The notes beneath the pieces were generated by a model. It worked only from the letters and a program-made list of their open reading frames with translations, had not been told where the DNA came from and did not search any database. Positions 8,672 to 17,019 of a DNA stretch of 64,000 nt are shown piece after piece. The stretch spans positions 241,345 through 305,344 of the forward strand of contig CAVYXQ010000008.1 of NCBI GenBank assembly GCA_963772555.1, read 5' to 3'. Each line of letters begins with the position of its first letter. Positions within the stretch are counted from its first letter, which is position 1. The position numbers and the translations under genes are program-made. This stretch comes from Roseiarcus sp963772555. Its GTDB lineage: Bacteria; Pseudomonadota; Alphaproteobacteria; Rhizobiales; Beijerinckiaceae.

Positions 8672-8908
8672 TCAGAACGCCTTGAAGGTTATGATTGTGC
8701 GGGTATCAACGATGCCCGGGATTCCCTGGACCTTGTGTCCAACGAAATGTCCGATGTCGACATCCTTCTCGACATAGAATTTGGCCAGAATGTCGAATTC
8801 ACCCGCAGTCGAATAAATCTCTGAGGCGATTTCGGATTCCGCCAGCGCACTCGCCACTTCGTAGGTGCGGCCGAGCGCGCATTTGATCTGGATGAAAAAG
8901 GTCTGCAT
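8672..8908 (-). CDS. Lrp/AsnC ligand-binding domain protein (stand-alone, no HTH)
   Basis: 78 residues forming only the C-terminal regulator-of-amino-acid-metabolism fold of Lrp/AsnC proteins: MQTFFIQIKCALGRTYEVA, then STAGEFDILAKFYVE and IPGIVDTRTIITF. No DNA-binding domain is present. Such short proteins bind small ligands or associate with full-length Lrp. The start at 8908 gives the normal length; the upstream extension is basic and unlike the family. Only four bases separate it from the exported-protein gene upstream, so the two form an operon. Confidence 0.85.
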   Translation of the reverse strand: MQTFFIQIKCALGRTYEVASALAESEIASEIYSTAGEFDILAKFYVEKDVDIGHFVGHKVQGIPGIVDTRTIITFKAF

Positions 8909-8912
8909 GGGA

Positions 8913-9866
8913 TTACGGCCCCTCTTTGCCGTTCTCTTGTGCAACAACTTCAACGTCGCGGTCCATACCGGTCTGCACCTCGAACGTCGACTGGTATGTC
9001 TTCGCGTCGTGCCTTGCGATCACGACATACTCGCCCTCGGCCAGGACGAGCGATGGAAAGGCGCCCATCAGCTCGCGGATGACGTCGCCGCCCGGCGTCA
9101 GCACCGTGAAGGTGGTGTTGGCGAGGGCCTCTGCCCCCGGCTTGTTGACGAGTTTCAGCGTTAGCGTCGCGCAGCGATGGCGAAGCGTGACATCGGTGAG
9201 CTTGCCGGCGGTGACTTTGATATCGGCGGAAACAATCGAATTGGATGGTAGGATTGCGGGCTGCACGGGCGTTGCCGACTTGCCTGAGGTCGGCGCGGCG
9301 TTGGCAAGAAAGCGCCCGCCGACCGTGTCGAGGTAGGTCGAAACGATGTGGTAGGCGCCTTCCGGCAACCCGATGATTTCGCCTGCCTTAGCCTTGGCGT
9401 CGACGAGCTTGCCCTCGGGATTGCGGCCTTCAGGCACGTAGATCTCGAGCGATAGCTTGGATGGGTCGATCGGCGCCTCGGCGAGGGTGCCGCCGATCCG
9501 CAGTCCGCCAGCCGAAAGGAGCATTCTTTCGGAGCGAATCTCGGGTCCAAGCGTTACGCGCCTGGTGGCGCTGGCAAGTCCGAGCGCGACGTGCACGACG
9601 TAGTCGCCGGGAGGTATGGTGAGCGTCGGCTGGGCAAGATTCAATTCCACAATCAAAGCATGCGATCCGTCGGCGTCCGCCTGCGCGCGAAAAATCCGCC
9701 AGCGCAATCCTCCCGCAAGGGGAACGCCGCCGTCGGTCAGCGTTGCAGAAAGACTGAGCGTCGCCTGCCCGTCTGCGGTAACGGGGTCTGCCTCGACCGA
9801 TGTTGTCAGCATCAACGCGCCCGCCAAGAAGACGACGGTCGCAACGGCTCGCCAGATGAATCTCAT
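8913..9866 (-). CDS. Exported hypothetical protein with repeated beta-sandwich segments
   Basis: About 317 residues. The ATG at 9866 is chosen because it begins a clear signal peptide (MRFIWRAVATVVFLAGALMLTTSVEA). The mature protein repeats a pattern of short beta strands with segments such as PAGDYVVHVALG, LPEGAYHIVSTY and LAEGEYVVIARH, like carboxypeptidase-regulatory or prealbumin-type domains that occur in tandem (about three copies). The likely location is the periplasm or outer membrane surface. No enzyme motif is seen. It lies in an operon with the stand-alone Lrp-domain gene. Confidence 0.7.
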   Translation of the reverse strand: MRFIWRAVATVVFLAGALMLTTSVEADPVTADGQATLSLSATLTDGGVPLAGGLRWRIFRAQADADGSHALIVELNLAQPTLTIPPGDYVVHVALGLASATRRVTLGPEIRSERMLLSAGGLRIGGTLAEAPIDPSKLSLEIYVPEGRNPEGKLVDAKAKAGEIIGLPEGAYHIVSTYLDTVGGRFLANAAPTSGKSATPVQPAILPSNSIVSADIKVTAGKLTDVTLRHRCATLTLKLVNKPGAEALANTTFTVLTPGGDVIRELMGAFPSLVLAEGEYVVIARHDAKTYQSTFEVQTGMDRDVEVVAQENGKEGP

Positions 9867-10058
9867 TCCTTGTCCCGTTGCCGAAATGGCGGCCTCCGCC
9901 GAAGCGGGCCGCCGCAGAGCCGGCCCGCAAGCCTGGACGATTGAGGCCTTGCGGCGGCGCCGCGAAGAACTCAACGGCTGGTGCCGCGATAATGAGGCGG
10001 ATCGAAGGCGTTTACAGCCGTGCCGAATTACGCCAATCAGCGCTGAAGGACGAGCGCA

Positions 10059-10625
10059 ATGGACGACACGATCACTCTACTCAAACACCGCCGATCGGCG
10101 CCTCCGGCGATCATGACGGGTCCCGGTCCTTCGCCCGAAGAGCTGACCACAATGCTGACGGTCGCTTCGCGCGTACCTGACCACGGCAAGCTCGCGCCCT
10201 GGCGCTTCATCCTCTTCAGCGGCGACGGGCGGGATCGCGCCGGTCGTCTTGCGCTCGACATCCGCCTCGCCGACAAGCCGGATCTCGACGAGACCGGCCG
10301 GTTGGAGGAATTGCGCCGCTTTGCCCGCGCGCCGCTGGTGGTTGGCGTCGTCTCGCGCGCCGCGCCGCATGCCAAGATTCCGGAATGGGAGCAGGTTCTC
10401 TCTTCTGGAGCGGTCTGCATGAATATGATCATCGCCGCACGCGCGCTCGGCTACTGTGCCACCTGGCTGACCGAGTGGCCGGCCTACGAAGCACGGTTTC
10501 GCACGGCGATCGGCCTTGCCGAACACGAGCGCATTGCCGGATTCATTCATATTGGCCGTGCGGTCGCGATCGAAGACAGGCCGCGTCCGCGGCTCGACGA
10601 GATCGTGACAACGTTTCCCTCCTGA
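10059..10625 (+). CDS. Nitroreductase family protein (YdjA-like)
   Basis: 188 residues of the FMN-dependent nitroreductase fold: LLKHRRSAPP at the N-terminus (FMN phosphate contact), ASRVPDHGKLAPWRFILF, then SSGAVCMNMIIAARALGYCATWLT and the ending GFIHIGRA. It is closest in form to the minimal YdjA-type enzymes that reduce nitroaromatics or other electrophiles with NAD(P)H. The start has AAGGA 9 bases upstream. A flavin reductase gene follows ten bases later, so the two probably form a flavin-dependent redox operon. Confidence 0.88.
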   Translation: MDDTITLLKHRRSAPPAIMTGPGPSPEELTTMLTVASRVPDHGKLAPWRFILFSGDGRDRAGRLALDIRLADKPDLDETGRLEELRRFARAPLVVGVVSRAAPHAKIPEWEQVLSSGAVCMNMIIAARALGYCATWLTEWPAYEARFRTAIGLAEHERIAGFIHIGRAVAIEDRPRPRLDEIVTTFPS

Positions 10626-10635
10626 GGACGCCGAG

Positions 10636-11256
10636 ATGTTCTACCGAACTGGCGAACGCGACAGGGCGAAACTGCCGCACGATCCCTTCAAGGCGATCGT
10701 CGCTCCGCGTCCGATCGGATGGATCTCGACTCGCGCGCGAGACGGTCGCGTCAACCTTGCCCCTTACAGTTTCTTCAACGGCTTCTGCAGCGCCCCGCCG
10801 ATCGTCGGTTTCTCCAGCGACGGCGGATGGAAAGACTCGGCGTCTTTCGCCAAGGAGAGCGGGGAATTCGTCGCCAATCTTGCGACGAGCGATCTGCGCC
10901 ACCCGATGAATGCGACCTCGGCGCCGCTACCGCGCGGCGAGAATGAGTTCGTCCATGCCGGGCTCACAATGGCCGAGTGCCAGTTGGTTGCCGCGCCGCG
11001 GGTCGCGGAGAGTCCCGCCGCGCTCGAATGCAAAGTCGTCGAAATTGTCGAGATCCGGAAGACTTCCGGCGGATTGAGCGGCGCTGTCCTCGTGATCGGC
11101 GAGGTCGTCGGCGTCCATATCGACGACGCCCTCATCCGGGAGGGCCGCTTCGACACCGCGGGCGCGCGGCCGCTCGCGCGCTGCGGCTATCAGGACTACG
11201 CGGTTGTCGAGCAGGTTTTCGCGCTTGCGCGGCCGAGGGACGGCGGCAATATCTGA
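10636..11256 (+). CDS. Flavin reductase family protein
   Basis: 206 residues with the FMN-binding split-barrel fold: HDPFKAIVAPRPIGWISTR near the N-terminus, NLAPYSFFNGFCSAPPIVGFSS, then EFVANLATSDL. This subfamily often acts as an uncharacterised flavoprotein oxygenase or reductase rather than a simple FMN reductase. It is directly downstream of the nitroreductase, which suggests one functional unit. It is convergent with the cNMP-like gene behind it. Confidence 0.87.
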   Translation: MFYRTGERDRAKLPHDPFKAIVAPRPIGWISTRARDGRVNLAPYSFFNGFCSAPPIVGFSSDGGWKDSASFAKESGEFVANLATSDLRHPMNATSAPLPRGENEFVHAGLTMAECQLVAAPRVAESPAALECKVVEIVEIRKTSGGLSGAVLVIGEVVGVHIDDALIREGRFDTAGARPLARCGYQDYAVVEQVFALARPRDGGNI

Positions 11257-11273
11257 GTCGCCGGGGACTCGGG

Positions 11274-11624
11274 TCAGTGCAGCGCGTTGGTCGCGCGCAG
11301 CCGCGAACCGAGCTCGTTCATGACGAACCAGACGAAGTTCGGCGCTTCTTCGACCACGAAGCGGAACTTCTTCTTGTCGAGCAGCGCCAGTTCGCAAGGC
11401 TCCTTTGCACGTGCGGTTATTGTCCTCGGTCCAGCGCCGAGCGCCTTACCTTCCTGCACGGTCTCGATGATCCTCTGTTCCGCTGAAACCTCAACCGAGC
11501 CCTTGAGGACGATATACATGTACTTTGGCGGATCGCCTGCCCGAAAGATGAAGTCGCCGGCGAGGAAACTCATCACGGTTCCAATCGCTCGGGCAATCGG
11601 AGGGAAATCAGTCTGTTCTTCCAA
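11274..11624 (-). CDS. cNMP-binding-domain-like protein with shortened phosphate-binding cassette
   Basis: 116 residues of the Crp beta-roll: MSFLAGDFIFRAGDPPKYMYIVLKGSVEVS, then TITARAKEPCELALLDKKKFRFVVEEAPNFVWFVMNELGSRLR. The usual cassette (GEMALIDGxPRSAT) is reduced to ALGAGPRT, so about seven residues holding the Glu and hydrophobic contacts are missing. The frame begins at a TTG because a stop lies just upstream. Cyclic nucleotide binding is therefore doubtful. A divergent sensor or remnant is possible. Confidence 0.65.
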   Translation of the reverse strand: MEEQTDFPPIARAIGTVMSFLAGDFIFRAGDPPKYMYIVLKGSVEVSAEQRIIETVQEGKALGAGPRTITARAKEPCELALLDKKKFRFVVEEAPNFVWFVMNELGSRLRATNALH

Positions 11625-11755
11625 CCTCGTTCCTCATGTTCAATTGGCGGGTCTAACGCGCGCAAGGCCGTCTGGGCGAGGCGATATTCCCAAGGGTCAG
11701 GGAAGGACCTGTGACGGTCCGGAGCTCGCATTTGCGCTCGGGCGCCGTACCATGG

Positions 11756-12517
11756 TCACCGGGGCGAATCGGTCAAATCGCCGGTGATGACCTGCTCGAC
11801 CTCCGCCACCGAAGTCTTCTTCGGGTCGATGGCGTCGGCGACGACCTTGCCCCGGCGCATCACCACGATGCGGTCGACCACCTGGAACACGTGATGGATG
11901 TTGTGGGCGATGAAGATGCAGGAGTGGCCGGAATCGCGGGCGTTGCGCACGAAGCGCAGGACCCCTTGCGTTTCGGCGACGCCGAGGTTGTTGGTCGGTT
12001 CGTCGAGGATGATGAGATCGGCGTCGAAGTACATGGCGCGGGCGATCGCCACCGCCTGGCGCTCGCCGCCCGAGAGAGAACTGATCGGCGTCGAGGCCGG
12101 GATCGCCTTGCCGATCCCCACTCTCCTGAGAAGGCCGCCCGCCACCTCCTCCATCAGCGTGGCGTCCATTCGGTCGAAGACGCGTGGCCCCTTGATCGGT
12201 TCCCGACCAAGGAACAGATTGCGCGCGATCGACAGTTGCGTGACGAGCGCCGAATCCTGGTAGATGGTCTCGATGCCCTGGGCGATGGCGTCCGTGGTGG
12301 TGCGCATTTCGACTCGCTTGCCGCGCACATAGATGTCGCCGCTGGTCGCGCGCAGGGCGCCGGAAAGCACCTTGATTAGAGTCGACTTTCCTGCCCCGTT
12401 GTCCCCGAGGAGGCCGACGATCTCCTGGCGCGACACCTTCAAATTTACGTCGTCGAGCGCCTGCACCCGGCCGAAGAACTTGTTGATATGCTCCATGCGG
12501 ATCAAGTCTTCGGACAT
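11756..12517 (-). CDS. Sugar ABC transporter ATP-binding protein (single NBD)
   Basis: 253 residues. Walker A is GDNGAGKST, the signature is LSGGERQAVAIARA and Walker B is LIILDEPT. The H-loop reads IFIAHNIHHV. This single-domain type (FrcA-like) energises CUT2 sugar importers with monosaccharide-type permeases. It is last in a three-gene minus-strand operon, 6 bases after the permease, with a binding protein at the head. The sugar cannot be named from sequence. Confidence 0.92.
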   Translation of the reverse strand: MSEDLIRMEHINKFFGRVQALDDVNLKVSRQEIVGLLGDNGAGKSTLIKVLSGALRATSGDIYVRGKRVEMRTTTDAIAQGIETIYQDSALVTQLSIARNLFLGREPIKGPRVFDRMDATLMEEVAGGLLRRVGIGKAIPASTPISSLSGGERQAVAIARAMYFDADLIILDEPTNNLGVAETQGVLRFVRNARDSGHSCIFIAHNIHHVFQVVDRIVVMRRGKVVADAIDPKKTSVAEVEQVITGDLTDSPR

Positions 12518-12523
12518 CGCGCG

Positions 12524-13510
12524 TCAGGTCCCCGCCTGATGTCGGCGTTCGAGCCAGGAATGCAGGGCCATCATGCCGAGGATGATGGCCCCGATGAAGA
12601 TGTTATAGGCGAGACCCGGGACGCCGATCATCACGATGCCGTTGCGCATGACGCGCAAAATGAGAATGCCGAGCACGGTGCCGAGAATCGTGCCGCGTCC
12701 GCCGGTCAACGCTGTGCCGCCGATGACGACCATGGCGATCACTTCGAGTTCATAGCCGGTTCCGCTGTTCGGATTGGCGGCCGAGGTGCGGATCGAACTG
12801 ATGATCCCGGCGAAGGACGAGATCACTGCGGTCAGAATGAACAGCGCCAACTTGACCGAGGAAACATGCACGCCGCGCGCCTGCGCTGCTACGGGATTGC
12901 CGCCGGTCGCCTGGATCCAGTTGCCGAATTTCGACTGCGTCAGGACATAGCCGAGAATGACAGCCGCAGCGATGAACCAGAAGAGCGAAGCATAGACCCG
13001 GAGCGACCCGATGTAAAAGTCGCCAACCAGCAGATTGGCGATCCATTGGCCGCTGGCGCTCCACGTGCGCTGCGGAAATCCGTTGGTGACGAAGAGCGCG
13101 GTGCCGCGCACCACGAGCAGCATGCCGAGGGTGACGAGGAAGGAAGGAATCTTAAGCCGGGTTACGAAGAGCCCGTTTACTAGACCGATCAGCGCCGCGA
13201 CGATAAGGCTGATAAAAAAAGCTACGCCCAGCGAGGTCCAGCCGGCATTGTAGAGCGTCCACATCACGACCGGCGCGAATCCGAACAGCGACCCGACGGA
13301 GAGATCGAATTCGCCCGCGGTCATCAGCAGTGTCATGCCGAGCGCGATGAGCCCGAGTTCGACCGTGAAGGTTAGCGTGTTTCCGATGTTGAGAACGGAG
13401 AGAAACTCGGGATTGAACGCGTAGAAGACGGCCAGTTCGAGAACGAGGAGGACAAACGGGCCGAACTCGGGCGCCGAAATGAATCGTCGCAGGACTGAGG
13501 GTTTTTGCAC
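12524..13510 (-). CDS. Sugar ABC transporter permease (CUT2/RbsC-FrcC type)
   Basis: 328 residues with about 9-10 transmembrane helices. The BPD_transp_2 hallmarks are present: MTLLMTAGEFDLSVGSLFGFA, LFVTRLKIPSFLVTLGMLLVVRG, and VIGGTALTGGRGTILGTVLG near the end. It forms the membrane channel for the adjacent binding protein and ATPase. The gene is intact, unlike the first permease of the second sugar operon at 59 kb. Confidence 0.93.
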   Translation of the reverse strand: MQKPSVLRRFISAPEFGPFVLLVLELAVFYAFNPEFLSVLNIGNTLTFTVELGLIALGMTLLMTAGEFDLSVGSLFGFAPVVMWTLYNAGWTSLGVAFFISLIVAALIGLVNGLFVTRLKIPSFLVTLGMLLVVRGTALFVTNGFPQRTWSASGQWIANLLVGDFYIGSLRVYASLFWFIAAAVILGYVLTQSKFGNWIQATGGNPVAAQARGVHVSSVKLALFILTAVISSFAGIISSIRTSAANPNSGTGYELEVIAMVVIGGTALTGGRGTILGTVLGILILRVMRNGIVMIGVPGLAYNIFIGAIILGMMALHSWLERRHQAGT

Positions 13511-13705
13511 GTGCGGTCACCGGTGTGGGACGGGCGACGGGCGCGTGAGCGAGTCGTCGGTGATTGGCGCTACCATCCTTCGGGAGGCGGCGGGGCCCGC
13601 CGATCTTCGGGATGAGGGTCGGCGGTTGACGGCGAGGCCCTCAGCTTGGCGCGAACGAAGCGCGCGCCACCAGGTTGAGGGCGCACGGCGATGACGGCGC
13701 GGCGT

Positions 13706-14638
13706 CTACTTTCCCGACATGATCTTGTCGTACACCGCGGCGGCGTCCTTGCCGTACAGCGAGCCGACGGTGATGTTGAATCCAGGGGGAATACCGCCCG
13801 TCGCCATGTTGGCGAGCGACAGCGCCAGGTAGCTTGTCGCCTGTGGGTCTTGCCATTCCGCGGCGTTCACGTATCCCGTCATGACCTCGGTGGTCGTGTC
13901 GCGCGAGTTGCCCCAGCCGACGACCGGAATTTCGCCCGGCTTCACGCCGACCTGATCGAAGACGCGCTTGATCGAGCCGGTGACCATGTCGCCGAGCCCG
14001 ATGACCGCCTTGATCTTCTTGCGATTGGCGGTGAGGTAATCGCTCATGCGCGAGATGACGTTGGCCTGATCGAGCGTGGCGTCGGTGACCTCCCAGGTAA
14101 TGTTGAGCGGCTTGAAGACCGTCGCGATCCCCTTCTCTTCCTCGACGCCGTAGCTGGCCCCGGGGACTTCGACCGGCATCCAGACAAAATCGCCGGACTT
14201 CACCAGGCCATGGTCGACAAGATACTGCGCCCAACCCTTGCCGACGACGCCAAGGTCGCCCCCGACATAGGCGTTGAAGTTCACCTTCGGGTCCGGGGTG
14301 TTGAAATTGATGACCGGAATCCCGGCCGCGCGCGCCTCTTTGACGACGTCAACGAGGCTCCCCGGATCGGGGCTGGTCGTGACGATCGCGTCAGCCTTGG
14401 CGGCGATCGCGGAGCGGATCGCCTCCTGTTGCGAAGGGACATCGCCGTTGTGAAAGGAGGTCTTAACCGTTTGACCCGTGTCCTTCGCCCACATTTCGGC
14501 GCCGGCGAGGAAGTACGTCCAGACGGGATCGGCGGGCGAGCCGTGCGAAATCCAGTAGAAAGTCTTAGCCTGCGCCGCCAGCGGCAGCGTGAGCGCAAAG
14601 AGCGCAAGGCATAGCAAACGCGTAAGCGGCCTGAACAT
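13706..14638 (-). CDS. Sugar ABC transporter periplasmic substrate-binding protein
   Basis: 310 residues. The start at 14638 has GGAGGACG close upstream and begins a signal peptide (LTRLLCLALFALTLPLAAQA). The mature protein is a type I periplasmic binding fold: FYWISHGSPADPVWTYFLAGAEM, ADAIVTTSPDPGSL, GIPVINFNTPDP and VPVEVPGASYG. It is similar in form to ribose/fructose/xylose-class receptors. The permease and ATPase follow after a 195-base gap in which I see nothing specific. Confidence 0.9.
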   Translation of the reverse strand: MFRPLTRLLCLALFALTLPLAAQAKTFYWISHGSPADPVWTYFLAGAEMWAKDTGQTVKTSFHNGDVPSQQEAIRSAIAAKADAIVTTSPDPGSLVDVVKEARAAGIPVINFNTPDPKVNFNAYVGGDLGVVGKGWAQYLVDHGLVKSGDFVWMPVEVPGASYGVEEEKGIATVFKPLNITWEVTDATLDQANVISRMSDYLTANRKKIKAVIGLGDMVTGSIKRVFDQVGVKPGEIPVVGWGNSRDTTTEVMTGYVNAAEWQDPQATSYLALSLANMATGGIPPGFNITVGSLYGKDAAAVYDKIMSGK

Positions 14639-14843
14639 AGGCGTCCTCCTCCCAAGCGCGTCGAACCGATTGACGTCGGCTCCCGCTCCGTCGAGCGTCG
14701 CACAACGCCCCCGGGCAGGCAAGGCGGATCGCCGAGAGTTCGTGAAGGTTCTGGCTCTGGCGCTAGAAGGGCGAAATGTGGACCGCGCGGAACAAGTGAC
14801 AAGCTGTCGAATTTAGCCCTGCAATCGACAAGGGAGACCTTTC

Positions 14844-15455
14844 ATGGCGAATCCGTTTGACCAAGGGACAGATCGTTCCGCGGGCCCGGCCGCTGATGCC
14901 CCAAAGACCCGAGCCGGTGCCTCCGCGACCGTCTTTCCCTCGGCCGGAGGTCAACCGCCTGGGTCGAGCGCTTCTACGGCTTCGGGCCTGAAGGAGACGG
15001 CGCGGACCGCCACGGACGCCATACGACAGCAGGCGGCCCGGCTGGCGCAGGATGTCGGCCACGAGCTCAACAAAACGGGGGAAGCGCAGAAGGCGCGCGG
15101 CGCCGAGGCGATCCGCCGATTCGCCCGCGCCATCGATAACGCCGCTTCGGAATTACAGAACCAATCTCCGGCCGTCGCTCGCTCTGTGCACGAGGCTGCG
15201 CGGCAGGTTGATGGGCTGTCGGACAACCTCTCGAACAAGAATGTCAGCGAACTCGTCAATTCGGCAACGCAGCTCGCCCGCGCTCAACCCGCGCTTTTCA
15301 TTGGCGGTTCGGTCGCGGCAGGCTTTGCCCTGGCGCGGTTTCTCAAGAGCAGCTCCCGGCAGCGGAGCGGGGGCCGGTTCCCAGCCAACCGAAACTCGAC
15401 GAGCCCATACGTATCGGGCAAATCCTCCGGCGACGCAGCGAACCCCAGGAGCTAG
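14844..15455 (+). CDS. Ala/Ser-rich protein with glycine-zipper-like C-terminal segment
   Basis: 203 residues. The N-terminal third is disordered (Ala, Ser, Gly, Thr). The middle is a long amphipathic helix region (KETARTATDAIRQQAARLAQDVGHEL to AVARSVHEAARQVDGL). Near the C-terminus ALFIGGSVAAGFALARFLKSS is a short hydrophobic segment like those in nutrient-deprivation-induced or YtxH-type proteins. AAGGGAGA precedes the ATG. It heads a compact operon with a holin-superfamily protein, a DUF3618 protein and a BrkB protein. Confidence 0.75.
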   Translation: MANPFDQGTDRSAGPAADAPKTRAGASATVFPSAGGQPPGSSASTASGLKETARTATDAIRQQAARLAQDVGHELNKTGEAQKARGAEAIRRFARAIDNAASELQNQSPAVARSVHEAARQVDGLSDNLSNKNVSELVNSATQLARAQPALFIGGSVAAGFALARFLKSSSRQRSGGRFPANRNSTSPYVSGKSSGDAANPRS

Positions 15456-15466
15456 GAGCGATTCCC

Positions 15467-15862
15467 ATGGCGACCAAAGATACAACTCGTCCGCTGGCCG
15501 CGGTCATGACGCAGGTCGCGTCAGACCTGGCCTACCTGGTTCAGACCGAATTCCGGCTCGCGCGCGCCGAGATCGGTGAAAAGCTTTCGGCTGCCTCCAA
15601 CGCCGGCGCGTATCTGGCGATCGCCGCCGTCTTCGCGTTGAGTGGCCTCATCGCGCTCCTGTTCGACATCGCCACTTGGATCGCCGTGGCGGGCCTTGCC
15701 TATGGGTGGGGTCTCCTGATCGTCGCGCTGGTCGCCCTGGCGATCGGGGCCGTGCTCGGTATGGCAGGCGTCGGCCGGCTCAAACGATCGGGCTTCGTCC
15801 CACACCGCACGCTCGAGCAGGTGCGTGAGGATTACGTCGTAGCAAAGGAGCACGTCCGATGA
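15467..15862 (+). CDS. Phage holin-superfamily membrane protein (Holin-X/YqjE type)
   Basis: 131 residues with two long transmembrane helices (AYLAIAAVFALSGLIALLFDIATWIAVAG and GWGLLIVALVALAIGAVLGMAG) preceded by an amphipathic helix VASDLAYLVQTEFRLARAEIGEKL. This is the chromosomal putative holin superfamily III pattern that pairs with DUF3618 genes. In this setting it is more likely a membrane-stress or envelope protein than a lysis protein; no phage genes surround it. The stop overlaps the next start (ATGA). Confidence 0.85.
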   Translation: MATKDTTRPLAAVMTQVASDLAYLVQTEFRLARAEIGEKLSAASNAGAYLAIAAVFALSGLIALLFDIATWIAVAGLAYGWGLLIVALVALAIGAVLGMAGVGRLKRSGFVPHRTLEQVREDYVVAKEHVR

Positions 15863-17004
15863 CGTCGCAGCACGAACGCCTCTCGTCCTCGCGGGACTAC
15901 CAGATGGAAGCCGAGCACACCCGGCGCCGTCTCGCCGAACATCTGGACGAGCTAAGCGACCGGCTTACTCCCGGGCAGGTCTTCGACGAGATGCTGACTT
16001 ACACGCGCGCCGGCCGCGGGACCTTTTTCCGAGCGTTCAGCAACGCGATGCGCGAGAATCCCGTTCCGAGCCTGCTGATCGGCGCCGGTTGCATGATGTT
16101 CCTCTCGGAAAAGATGGGCTTGCGTCCCGGAGGCGGGGGCGACGGCGGCGCGCGCCGGGCGATGCGCACATCGGACGAGGGCTACGACCCGTATCGCCCG
16201 AACACGACCGCCCCGGAACAGCCAGGGCGGACGGCCGATGCTTCCGCGCGGGTCGACGACGCCGCCGGGCGGATGGGCGACGCGACGGGCCGGATGTCCG
16301 AGGCGGCGACCTCGACCGCCCGATCGGCGGCCGCCTCGGTGCAGGCGGGCGCACGGCGCACAGCCGACGTCGTGGGCCATCAGGCGGGCGGCGCCGCCAG
16401 CGCGGTCAAACAGGCCGTGGCGGCCGTCGGCGACACAATGGCCGGGGCCGCCGATTCGGTCCGCTCGTCCACTTACGGCCTTCGTGACCAGGCGACTGGC
16501 GCGGTCGATCAGATCCGCCGCGGCGCAGCGGGAGCGATGCGCGATGCGTCGTCATCGCTCACCGGCCGTATCTCGGACACCGCGGAGCGGACGCGGCGGG
16601 GCGCGGCCGAGGCGGTGCGCCAGAGCCGGGATTCGGCGACCTCCTTCATTACCGAGCAGCCGATACTCTGCGCTGCGATCGGCGTCGCGGTCGGCGCGGC
16701 CATCGCCAGTATGCTGCCGTCAACCGAGACGGAAGACGAGTGGATGGGGGAAGCAAGCGACTCGGTCAAAGGAAGCGCCAGTCAGGTCGTCTCACAGGTC
16801 GCTTCCGAAGGCCTGGACAGCGCGAAGAACGTCGCCGGCAAGGTTGTCGAGCGGGCGCAGGGAGCGATGAAGGAGGAAGGCCTGACGCCGAGCGCCTTTA
16901 CTGACGCCGCACGCAATCTCGGCGAAGGCACTCAGAAGGGCGCCTCGACGGATCCCACCTCCGGGGCCGGCCCACAAGAAGGAACGCGCTCGGACCGCAG
17001 CTGA
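15859..17004 (+). CDS. DUF3618-domain protein with long LEA-like Ala-rich repeat region
   Basis: 381 residues. The N-terminus (HTRRRLAEHLDELSDRLTPGQVFDEML) is DUF3618, followed by a membrane-near segment NPVPSLLIGAGCMMFLSEKMG. Residues about 130-270 form a degenerate run of helical units of the type AAGRMGDATGRMSEAA, ADVVGHQAGGAASAVKQAVAAV and ISDTAERTRRGAAEAV, resembling LEA or apolipoprotein repeats. A second hydrophobic segment, ILCAAIGVAVGAAIASML, comes near residue 275. The protein is probably membrane-bound with a desiccation or osmotic role, which is inference. Translationally coupled to the holin-like gene. Confidence 0.8.
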   Translation: MTSQHERLSSSRDYQMEAEHTRRRLAEHLDELSDRLTPGQVFDEMLTYTRAGRGTFFRAFSNAMRENPVPSLLIGAGCMMFLSEKMGLRPGGGGDGGARRAMRTSDEGYDPYRPNTTAPEQPGRTADASARVDDAAGRMGDATGRMSEAATSTARSAAASVQAGARRTADVVGHQAGGAASAVKQAVAAVGDTMAGAADSVRSSTYGLRDQATGAVDQIRRGAAGAMRDASSSLTGRISDTAERTRRGAAEAVRQSRDSATSFITEQPILCAAIGVAVGAAIASMLPSTETEDEWMGEASDSVKGSASQVVSQVASEGLDSAKNVAGKVVERAQGAMKEEGLTPSAFTDAARNLGEGTQKGASTDPTSGAGPQEGTRSDRS

Positions 17005-17019
17005 AGACGCTAACCGCCC

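Noticed and set aside
15467..15862. Phage lysis module
   Set aside because: The holin-superfamily gene has no endolysin or phage genes beside it and belongs to a chromosomal DUF3618 operon.
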